NCBI GenBank assembly: GCA_948552115.1
Contig: CAOWNX010000014.1
Span: 1-11,941 of the forward strand
Reading direction: 5' to 3'
DNA from: an uncultured Bacilli bacterium
Lineage (GTDB): Bacteria; Bacillota_I; Bacilli_A; RF39; UBA660
DNA: 11,941 bases
This document shows, piece by piece, positions 6,856 through 11,941 of this stretch (its first letter is position 1; each line of letters begins with the position of its first letter). Under the pieces are notes generated by a model. The model did not search any database. It saw only the letters and a program-made list of their open reading frames with translations, and was not told where the DNA came from. Position numbers and translations under genes: made by a program.

Positions 6856-8654
6856 TTCTTTTCCTCACTTAATACTGCTAAGAAAGCTTCTTGTGGGACT
6901 TCAACACTTCCGACCATTTTCATTCTCTTTTTTCCTTCTTTTTGTTTTTCTAATAGTTTTCTTTTTCTTGTAATGTCTCCTCCATAGCATTTTGCTAGAA
7001 CATTTTTTTTCATGGCACTAATGTTTTCTCTCGCAATTACTTTAGAACCTACACTTGCCTGTATAGGAACTTGAAATAATTGTCTTGGAATTAATTCTTT
7101 TAGTTTTCCAACGATTGCTCTTCCTCTTGGGTATGCAAAATCTTTATGGACAATAACAGATAAGGCATCGACAATTTCTCCATTTAATAAAATGTTCATT
7201 TTTACTAAGTTACTTGGTTTATAGCCAATTACTTCATAATCAAAGGAAGCATATCCTTTAGTAGTACTTTTTAATTTATCAAAAAAATCATAAACAATTT
7301 CAGAAAGGGGGATTTCGTAATGAAGATTTGCTCTTGCAGTATCTAAGTATTCTAATGATTTGTAGATTCCTCTTTTATTTTGGCAAAGTTCCATGATAGC
7401 ACCAATATATTCTGTTGGAACAATAATATTGGTAAAAATATAAGGTTCCTCTATTTCTTTGATTTTCACACTTTCTGGCATCTTGTTTGGAGAATCGATT
7501 TCAATTCGTTCATTATTTGTAAGGGTTATTTTGTAAATTACACTTGGACTTGTCGCGATGACTTCAATATTAAATTCACGGTCAATTCGTTCCATGATGA
7601 TATCCATATGTAATAATCCTAAAAACCCAACCCGAAACCCAAATCCAAGTGCTTCTGATGTTTCTGGTTCGAACGTGAGTGCGGAATCATTCAATTTTAA
7701 TTTTAAAAATGCTTCTTTTAGAGCTTCATAACGATTTGGCTCAATTGGAAAAATTCCAGAATAAACCATAGGCTTCATCGGTTTATATCCAACGATTGGA
7801 GTATCAGCTTTTCGGTTATTTAGTGTAATGGTATCTCCTACTTCAATATTGCTGATGTCTTTCATACTTGCGCAAAGATATCCAACTTCTCCACTTTGTA
7901 ACATTTTCTTTTTTTCTTCTTTGGGATTATGAACACCAAGTTCTGTTACTAGAAATTCACTCTTTTTATTCATTAGATAGATGGTATCACCAACAGTTAA
8001 TTTTCCTTCTTCTACTTTGATTAAAGCCACGACACCTTTGTAAGGGTCAAAATAGGAATCAAAAATTAAAGCTCTTAGTGGTTTTTCATTTTCTATTTTT
8101 GGAGGTTTTATGCGGTCAATGACAGCTTCGATGAGTTCTTTTACACCCACTCCCGTTTTTCCGCTACAAAGTAAAACCTCTTCTTGATTAAATCCTAAGA
8201 CATTTTTTAGTTCTTCTAAGACTGCTGGTATGTTAGCATTTGGAAGGTCAATTTTATTGATTACGGGAATAATGGTTAAATCTTGTTCTAAGGCAAGATA
8301 CAGATTTGCAAGTGTTTGAGCTTCAATTCCTTGTGCTGCATCAACTACTAATATAGCTCCTTCACAAGCTGCAAGGGATCTACTTACTTCATAGGAAAAA
8401 TCGACGTGACCTGGGGTATCAATTAAATTTAGTTGGTATTCTTCGCCATCTTTTTGATATTTTAAAGATACAGCATTTAATTTAATCGTGATTCCTCTTT
8501 CACGTTCTAGGTCCATGCTATCTAATAATTGGTCTTTCATTTCTCTTTTGGAAATGCTTCCAGTCAGTTCTAATATACGATCTGCAAGGGTACTTTTTCC
8601 GTGATCGATGTGGGCAATAATTGAAAAATTACGAATATTCTTTTGTTGAATCAT
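6852..8654 (-). CDS. lepA: Elongation factor 4 (LepA), ribosome back-translocase GTPase
   Basis: A full-length 600-residue LepA/EF4, a ribosome-bound GTPase linked to back-translocation and 30S biogenesis. The GTPase motifs are AHIDHGKS (14-21), the switch I region with RERGITIK, DTPGH (79-83) and NKID (133-136). They are followed by the EF-G-like domains and the LepA-specific C-terminal domain, including YPRGRAIVGKLKELIPRQ and the basic segment GGDITRKRKLLEKQKEGKKR. AGGTGA lies 8 bases before the ATG. It has its own promoter, is separated from the spoIIP group by a strong terminator, and its TGA stop overlaps the next ATG. The order after gpr and spoIIP is the classical Firmicutes one. Confidence 0.98.
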   Translation of the reverse strand: MIQQKNIRNFSIIAHIDHGKSTLADRILELTGSISKREMKDQLLDSMDLERERGITIKLNAVSLKYQKDGEEYQLNLIDTPGHVDFSYEVSRSLAACEGAILVVDAAQGIEAQTLANLYLALEQDLTIIPVINKIDLPNANIPAVLEELKNVLGFNQEEVLLCSGKTGVGVKELIEAVIDRIKPPKIENEKPLRALIFDSYFDPYKGVVALIKVEEGKLTVGDTIYLMNKKSEFLVTELGVHNPKEEKKKMLQSGEVGYLCASMKDISNIEVGDTITLNNRKADTPIVGYKPMKPMVYSGIFPIEPNRYEALKEAFLKLKLNDSALTFEPETSEALGFGFRVGFLGLLHMDIIMERIDREFNIEVIATSPSVIYKITLTNNERIEIDSPNKMPESVKIKEIEEPYIFTNIIVPTEYIGAIMELCQNKRGIYKSLEYLDTARANLHYEIPLSEIVYDFFDKLKSTTKGYASFDYEVIGYKPSNLVKMNILLNGEIVDALSVIVHKDFAYPRGRAIVGKLKELIPRQLFQVPIQASVGSKVIARENISAMKKNVLAKCYGGDITRKRKLLEKQKEGKKRMKMVGSVEVPQEAFLAVLSEEKK

Positions 8655-8673
8655 AGTTTTTTCACCTAAAATT

Positions 8674-8702
8674 ATTTTATCACGAATAGGCTTTAAAGTA
8701 AA
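8674..8702 (-). promoter_or_regulatory. Promoter of the lepA operon (extended -10)
   Basis: On the minus strand, TTTACT (8697-8702) and TAAAAT (8674-8679) are spaced by 17 bp, with TG one base before the -10. It sits between the upstream terminator and the lepA ribosome site, so lepA, the 85-aa gene and hemW should be transcribed from here. Confidence 0.7.
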
Positions 8703-8727
8703 TTCTGGAATACCTATAAAGTTTTAT

Positions 8728-8763
8728 AAAAAAATGATTGATAAAATTGTCAATCATTTTTTT
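8728..8763 (-). terminator. Strong terminator after the spoIIP/109-aa transcript
   Basis: Arms 8728-8741 and 8750-8763 pair over 14 bp (core ATGATTGA/TCAATCAT) around an 8-nt loop, flanked by A and T runs. It could work on both strands, but only minus-strand genes are near, so it separates the sporulation group from lepA. Confidence 0.88.
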
Positions 8764-8805
8764 ACACGTTTGGTCATCTTTTCTTTCTGTGATTTTTCTT
8801 TTTTA

Positions 8806-9135
8806 TTAGGTAAATAATTTTTTAAAGATATCCCCTATTTTCATTAGTCCTTCTGCCATAAAATCTTCTACTAAGGAAGAAACAAATACTCCTGTTTTGC
8901 TAATGCCATTGGAATAATCTCGATTTTTTTCGATGACATAATCGTTAATATCAACATTTTTTCCTTCACGGACATCTGATTCAAACTTTTCAATGCTTTC
9001 TTGAGTCAGCATTGTTTTTTGATTTAGTTTCGATTCATAGTATCCTGTTTCCATAGCAATCGATAGGGATATATAAATAATAAATAAAACTGCTATAATT
9101 CGAAGAGGCCAATTGCCTTTTTCTTTTTTTTTCAT
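8806..9135 (-). CDS. Small membrane-anchored protein in the yqxA position
   Basis: A 109-residue protein with a basic N-terminus, one membrane segment (about residues 11-29), and a soluble outside part containing an SDVREGKNVDINDY stretch and a C-terminal amphipathic helix. It lies between spoIIP and lepA exactly where Bacillus has yqxA (DUF3679, about 113 residues). Size and single anchor fit, but I cannot claim sequence homology. Its ATG overlaps the spoIIP stop (ATGA) and has a perfect AGGAGA site, so it is translated with spoIIP. The position suggests a sporulation role in the mother cell or at the septum, by inference only. Confidence 0.7.
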   Translation of the reverse strand: MKKKEKGNWPLRIIAVLFIIYISLSIAMETGYYESKLNQKTMLTQESIEKFESDVREGKNVDINDYVIEKNRDYSNGISKTGVFVSSLVEDFMAEGLMKIGDIFKKLFT

Positions 9136-10091
9136 TCTGGATTCTCCTCTACATATTCTTTTAGGACACTCGCAAGTATTTCCATGGTGTTTGTGACCTC
9201 TGCAATATTATTATATTGTCCTCCTGTTTCAATTAGAATGGTATAAGGACTAATATCTTGATTATAGATTCCGTTGACTCCTTTTCCTTCTTTTCCTATT
9301 ACACCTCTAGATATGGTACTAATTTTTTGTTTCATTTTTTCATTGATTTGATTGGCAAAGGTTAAATTTTGTTCATAATTTTGATGTTCTTTTCCAATAA
9401 CAAATAAGACTTTGGCATATTTTTTTCCTAAGTATTCGGTGGTAGAAGCTTCATAGCTAATACTATCTCGATGAATATCAATAAAATATTTTAGACTCGG
9501 ATTTTTTTCTTTTGCATCTAGCATAAGATATCTACTTGCTTCATAGGAATGACTATAGTTCCACTGATTGATTCTTAAAATTTCACTCATTTCTGTCGTT
9601 TCTACTATCGTTTTTAAACTGTAATCATTTAATCGTTCTCTCAAGTAATAACTAGCGAATAATACAGTAGGAATAATATCATATTCACTCATTCCAACTT
9701 TACTGTACCCTTCGGTTTGATGGGTATTATAAATATAAATTAATGGTTCATGAACTGGGGTAGGACTTGGGTCAGGAACATATTCATAGTTTGGACCTTC
9801 TTCATCGCTTTCCAAAAATATTGTTTCACTTTTTGGTAAATGAATTCCCATGGATGTAGAAAATAAAAATTCCGTTGGATTCATTTTTAGAAAGTCTAAT
9901 AATTCATTGTTTCCCATTCCATTTTGAAATAATAAATCGATGATTTCTTCTTTGGTCATATTTTCTTTCATGTTTTTAACACTTACATGAAAGGTTATAA
10001 AAAAAGAAAAAAGAACAAGCCCAAGAAAACATAAAATTTTTCTACCTATTCTTTTTTCTTTGGTACGTTTACCAATAAATTTTTTTCTCAT
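9132..10091 (-). CDS. spoIIP: Stage II sporulation protein P (peptidoglycan hydrolase)
   Basis: A 319-residue SpoIIP, the amidase/endopeptidase that with SpoIID and SpoIIM degrades septal peptidoglycan so that the mother cell can engulf the forespore. A basic N-terminus and one membrane anchor (about 19-38) are followed by a short linker with a Pro-rich part (about 107-115). The catalytic domain has YNTHQTEGY (H124), FIDIHRDS (H207) and ILIETGGQYN (E288), the expected zinc and active-site motifs. The family form in Bacillus is about 400 residues, so the region before the catalytic domain is reduced here. AAGAGGGAT precedes the ATG. A TATAAT lies about 20 bp before the ATG without a convincing -35, so a separate sigma-E promoter, known for Bacillus, cannot be confirmed. 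Confidence 0.93.
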   Translation of the reverse strand: MRKKFIGKRTKEKRIGRKILCFLGLVLFSFFITFHVSVKNMKENMTKEEIIDLLFQNGMGNNELLDFLKMNPTEFLFSTSMGIHLPKSETIFLESDEEGPNYEYVPDPSPTPVHEPLIYIYNTHQTEGYSKVGMSEYDIIPTVLFASYYLRERLNDYSLKTIVETTEMSEILRINQWNYSHSYEASRYLMLDAKEKNPSLKYFIDIHRDSISYEASTTEYLGKKYAKVLFVIGKEHQNYEQNLTFANQINEKMKQKISTISRGVIGKEGKGVNGIYNQDISPYTILIETGGQYNNIAEVTNTMEILASVLKEYVEENPE

Positions 10092-10145
10092 AATATCCCT
10101 CTTTGAAATTTATTATAAAATTTTTAGATAAGATATTATGTCGAA

Positions 10146-10892
10146 TTAAAACAATATGCTTTGATTTAAACTATTTGCAATGATGTTTGATATTTTTTCC
10201 ATATCTTTTTTTAAATAAATACTTTCAAAAAGATTATTTTCATTTTTATAAAGAAATGGTACTCCAATACTTAAAATTGGGATCCCAAACGTTTTTTTTG
10301 TAATTTCTTTGTTTGTTCTTAAAGCACTACCAGGAATAATTCCAGTATCATTTATTTCTATAACACGATTTAAGGATGTTAAATCACTGGTTGCTAATGA
10401 ATCTATAATAATCATTAAATCTGGTTTTAAATCTTGAACAACGAAGCGTATTAATTTGAAGGATGATATTCCTGTTTTTCCAATTACTTCTGGATTTAAT
10501 AGTGCAACTTTCGGAATTGTTAAAAAGTCGTTATATTGATTTGAAGCAATCATTTGACCTGTTACGTTGCTACCTAAGGAATCTACTAAAATTTCAGAAT
10601 TTCCTAGTCCGACAATTAAAATTGGTTTTGTTTTGTGGTATTTCTTTAAGAAACTTTGTATCACTTTTTCTAATTCTTTTTCTAATAAATTGCTTTTACT
10701 ATTTAAAACATCTTCTGTAAATTTTATTGTAAAGTAATCTCCTTGGGAATGCTTTAATTCTTTTTGATGTTGCTCTGTAATATGATAATGACTTATGATT
10801 TGGTCTTTATATTTCTTCTTTTGAAGTAATATTTTTTTGTTTTGACAAGTCTGTGCCGCATCTAAAAATAAAAATTGTTTCATATTTGTCAC
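10146..10892 (-). CDS. gpr: Germination protease (GPR), short form
   Basis: A 248-residue GPR, the aspartate protease that digests small acid-soluble spore proteins at germination. Visible family blocks are VGLGN (94-98), VDSLGSN with D104, NPEVIGKTGI (133-142), IIDSLATSD with D164, NDTGIIPGSALRTNKE (181-196) and TFGIPILSIGVP (201-212). The two Asp residues correspond to the catalytic pair of the family. Bacillus GPR is about 370 residues; here the C-terminal region is lacking and the N-terminal propeptide with its RTDLA-type sequence is poorly conserved, so processing may differ. GAGGTGA lies 6 bases from the ATG; a second ATG three codons on has none. The gene lies 37 bp after the terminator hairpin of the cassette array and 54 bp before spoIIP. 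Confidence 0.88.
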   Translation of the reverse strand: MTNMKQFLFLDAAQTCQNKKILLQKKKYKDQIISHYHITEQHQKELKHSQGDYFTIKFTEDVLNSKSNLLEKELEKVIQSFLKKYHKTKPILIVGLGNSEILVDSLGSNVTGQMIASNQYNDFLTIPKVALLNPEVIGKTGISSFKLIRFVVQDLKPDLMIIIDSLATSDLTSLNRVIEINDTGIIPGSALRTNKEITKKTFGIPILSIGVPFLYKNENNLFESIYLKKDMEKISNIIANSLNQSILF

Positions 10893-10929
10893 CTCATTTT
10901 ATATTGTTCAAATTCTAGATATTTATAAG

Positions 10930-10959
10930 AAAAAAGAATATTTTTTGATATTCTTTTTT
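10930..10959. terminator. Terminal hairpin of unit 1, a perfect 12-bp stem
   Basis: AAAAAAGAATAT (10930-10941) and ATATTCTTTTTT (10948-10959) pair perfectly around a 6-nt loop, with U runs on either strand. It ends the array transcript, if there is one, before gpr. Confidence 0.8.
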
Positions 10960-10999
10960 GTATTTATGTGTTTTTTCTTTTGGAAACGGAATTAAATAT

Positions 11000-11057
11000 C
11001 TATGTTATGTTCTCTTCCTTTTTCTTTGAAAAGGTTTCGAGTTATTTTTTAACATAG
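11000..11057 (-). other. Nested hairpin 1 after cassette 1
   Basis: Outer arms CTATGTTA (11000-11007) and TAACATAG (11050-11057) pair over 8 bp. An inner CCTTTT (11017-11022) and AAAAGG (11029-11034) pair over 6 bp. The outer and inner sequences differ from those of units 2 and 3, yet both stems are kept. Confidence 0.75.
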
Positions 11058-11196
11058 TAATTACGCGAAAACTGAGGTGCGGCCAACCAAAACCATTATT
11101 GTTACTAAAGGTAAACACACCAGTATTACTACCATTGTTATGATTGCCACCACGTGCGAACCAAGGATATTCAGTCCAGACAAACCAATTTTTTAT
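11005..11196 (-). pseudogene. Startless C-type-lectin-like variable cassette 1 (DGR-type)
   Basis: The open frame begins straight after a TAA (11197-11199) and has no start codon. It reads WFVW...YPWFARGG, then a variable stretch rich in Asn, Gly, Ser and His, then GVFTFSNNNG and PHLSFRVI, and ends at a TAA inside the hairpin region. The WFxRGG...GVFxF...SFRV pattern is that of C-terminal C-type-lectin domains seen in DGR variable proteins and some phage or surface proteins. Hand-counted GC of the 29-codon core is about 41%, higher than the neighbourhood. It has the most AAY (Asn) codons of the three copies, so it is the closest to what a DGR template would look like. Confidence 0.7.
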
Positions 11197-11342
11197 TTAA
11201 TCCCTTTCTTTTTTTCAGAGAAATATTATATTCTAAGAAAAAAATCAATAATAATAGACTAATGTTTTAAAATAACCAGTTCTTATCTACTAAAGTTATT
11301 TTTTTATTTATGTGTTTTTTCTTTTGAAACGGGATTTTATTT

Positions 11343-11398
11343 CTAAGACAAGCATTTACTTTGTTTGATAAACAAATTCATATTTTCTTTTGTCTTAG
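11343..11398 (-). other. Nested hairpin 1 after cassette 2
   Basis: Outer arms CTAAGACAA (11343-11351) and TTGTCTTAG (11390-11398) pair over 9 bp; inner TTTGTTT (11360-11366) and AAACAAA (11370-11376) pair over 7 bp around a 3-nt loop. The cassette's last codons and stop lie within it. Confidence 0.8.
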
Positions 11399-11528
11399 TA
11401 ATCACGCGAAAACTGAGGTTGATATAGGAATAACCAGGGTCATGGTGAAAAGTAAACACGCCAGCGCCGAAAGCATGGTAATATGCTCCACCACGCTCGA
11501 ACCAAGGATTACGAGACCAGACAAACCA
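11343..11528 (-). pseudogene. Startless C-type-lectin-like variable cassette 2 (DGR-type)
   Basis: Opens right after a TAA (11529-11531) with no start codon and reads WFVWSRNPWFERGG, a variable stretch, GAGVFTF, a second variable stretch with HHDPG, then LSFRVITK, and ends at a TAG that is part of the outer hairpin arm. Its 29-codon core has exactly the same length as in cassettes 1 and 3. GC of the core is about 47% by hand count, well above the surroundings, with GGC, CGC and CTC codons that the flanking genes seldom use. This suggests a phage or otherwise foreign origin. Confidence 0.72.
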
Positions 11529-11634
11529 TTAATATTGATAAAATCCCATGCATTCAATATATTTTTAAAGAAAAACTTTTTTCGTGTAAGGCTTTTCTTT
11601 ATTATTTATGTGTTTTTTCTTAAAGAAAAGGAAT

Positions 11635-11832
11635 TTAATTTCTAAGAAACGAATATTTTACTTTACAAAGATATTTATATTTTTTTGTTTTCTTAGTAAT
11701 GTCGCGAAAACTGACATTGTCGTAAGCAGAACCGTTAGCATTACCAAAAGTAAACACGCCAGCACCACTACCATAATGGAAATTGATACCACGAACGAAC
11801 CAAGGATCCCAAGAAACGACAAACTCTTTTAA
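11635..11832 (-). pseudogene. Startless C-type-lectin-like variable cassette 3 (DGR-type)
   Basis: Opens right after a TAG (11833-11835) without a start codon and reads EFVVSWDPWFVRG, a variable stretch, GAGVFTFGNANG, another variable stretch and VSFRDITK, then a Lys- and Tyr-rich tail to a TAA. It differs from cassettes 1 and 2 at conserved sites too (EF for WF, GI for GG, RD for RV), so it may be more diverged or decayed. The core length is identical to the others. Confidence 0.68.
11642..11696 (-). other. Nested hairpin 1 after cassette 3
   Basis: Outer arms CTAAGAAA (11642-11649) and TTTCTTAG (11689-11696) pair over 8 bp, extendable past a one-base bulge. An inner CTTT-AC-AAAG (11661-11670) forms the small second stem. 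Confidence 0.72.
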
Positions 11833-11941
11833 CTAAATCCCTAAATTTATAGAGCAAGTAATTCAATTATTTTGCTTCATTTCATTTTGAAATTATTCTA
11901 CAAGTAAATTTAGGAGAAAATTTATTCTTATCACTTAATCT

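Larger units (their letters stand above)
10930..11204 (-). repeat. Lectin-cassette repeat unit 1
   Basis: Unit of about 275 bp, the one nearest gpr. On the minus strand the order is: GGGATT box (11199-11204), lectin fragment (11005-11196), first nested hairpin (11000-11057), conserved tail including the reverse complement of TATTTATGTGTTTTTTCTT (from 10961), and second hairpin (10930-10959). It shares this layout with units 2 and 3 and with the decayed copy at 5291-5508. The hairpin arms differ in sequence between units while pairing is kept. Confidence 0.85.
11269..11547 (-). repeat. Lectin-cassette repeat unit 2
   Basis: Unit of about 279 bp. On the minus strand: GGGATT box (11542-11547), lectin fragment (11343-11528), first nested hairpin (11343-11398), conserved tail (from 11305), and second hairpin with arms AAAATAAC (11269-11276) and GTTATTTT (11295-11302). 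It is separated from unit 1 by 64 bp of AT-rich DNA without recognisable content. Confidence 0.85.
11567..11841 (-). repeat. Lectin-cassette repeat unit 3
   Basis: Unit of about 275 bp. On the minus strand: GGGATT box (11836-11841), lectin fragment (11635-11832), first nested hairpin (11642-11696), conserved tail (from 11603), and second hairpin with arms AAAGAAAA (11567-11574) and TTTTCTTT (11593-11600). Only 19 bp separate it from unit 2. The remaining 100 bp to the window end show no further unit, but the array could continue beyond. Confidence 0.83.

Noticed and set aside
5729..7613. Several plus-strand frames of 61-77 codons opposite hemW, the 85-aa gene and lepA
   Set aside because: All are antisense to well-supported genes, have no ribosome sites and show no coding character.
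10463..10720. Plus-strand 85-codon hydrophobic frame opposite gpr
   Set aside because: Shadow of gpr; Leu/Phe richness follows from the Lys/Glu/Asn codons on the other strand.
11077..11832. Three plus-strand open frames (11077-11262, 11361-11645, 11608-11832) with a repeated sequence (KHAS..., EPR...DKP)
   Set aside because: They lie antisense to the lectin cassettes. The repetition is explained by the minus-strand WFxRG/GVFTF/SFR frame, which has recognisable domain motifs. The plus frames have no ribosome sites and run into the hairpins.
10930..11841. CRISPR array
   Set aside because: Units are about 275 bp with protein-like variable parts and no short identical direct repeats with unique spacers of 30-40 bp.
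10930..11841. Integron gene cassettes with attC hairpins
   Set aside because: The hairpin-after-frame layout is reminiscent, but the frames have no starts, are homologous to each other, and I see no attC core sites or integrase. Kept only as an analogy.

Overview
The window is AT-rich, low-GC Gram-positive DNA from a spore-forming Bacilli or Erysipelotrichia-like bacterium; gut RF39-type relatives are possible. The evidence is strong AGGAGG-type ribosome sites, TTG/ATG starts, an LTA-synthase-type enzyme, and the sporulation genes gpr and spoIIP in the order gpr-spoIIP-small membrane gene-lepA-hemW, which matches Bacillus (gpr-spoIIP-yqxA-lepA-hemW). TGA is used as a stop, for example at the end of lepA, so this is not the mycoplasma code.

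Layout: 1-1640 (+) holds one polytopic GT-C-like membrane protein with its own promoter, ending at a bidirectional terminator. Every gene after it is on the minus strand. 1675-2750 holds two unrecognised small genes, the second preceded by a 14-codon ORF in another frame. 2761-3297 is a gene-free gap. 3298-5211 is an LtaS-like membrane sulfatase with a good promoter and terminator. 5291-5508 is a decayed repeat unit. 5514-8654 is the lepA/85-aa/hemW operon, tightly coupled, with an extended -10 promoter. 8806-10892 is the sporulation group gpr, spoIIP and a 109-aa membrane protein, ending in a strong terminator.

The most unusual part is 10930-11841: three tandem units of about 275 bp, plus the decayed fourth copy at 5291-5508. 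Read on the minus strand, each unit has a GGGATT box, then about 40 codons of a C-type-lectin-like C-terminal domain (PWFxRG...GVFTF...SFRxI) with a stop codon immediately upstream and no start codon. Next come a nested hairpin whose arms change in compensation from copy to copy, a conserved 19-nt tail, and a second terminator-like hairpin. Differences between copies fall at first and second codon positions of codons that nearly all end in T or C, with no length change. This is the pattern expected of variable repeats of a diversity-generating retroelement (DGR). No reverse transcriptase or full-length target gene is in the window, so the array looks like a store of silent or relic variable cassettes inserted beside core genes.

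How the genes work together: the housekeeping and sporulation genes form conserved neighbourhoods. The GT-C-like protein and the LtaS-like enzyme both point to envelope polymer synthesis. The lectin cassettes are an accessory layer whose functional partners must lie elsewhere in the genome.
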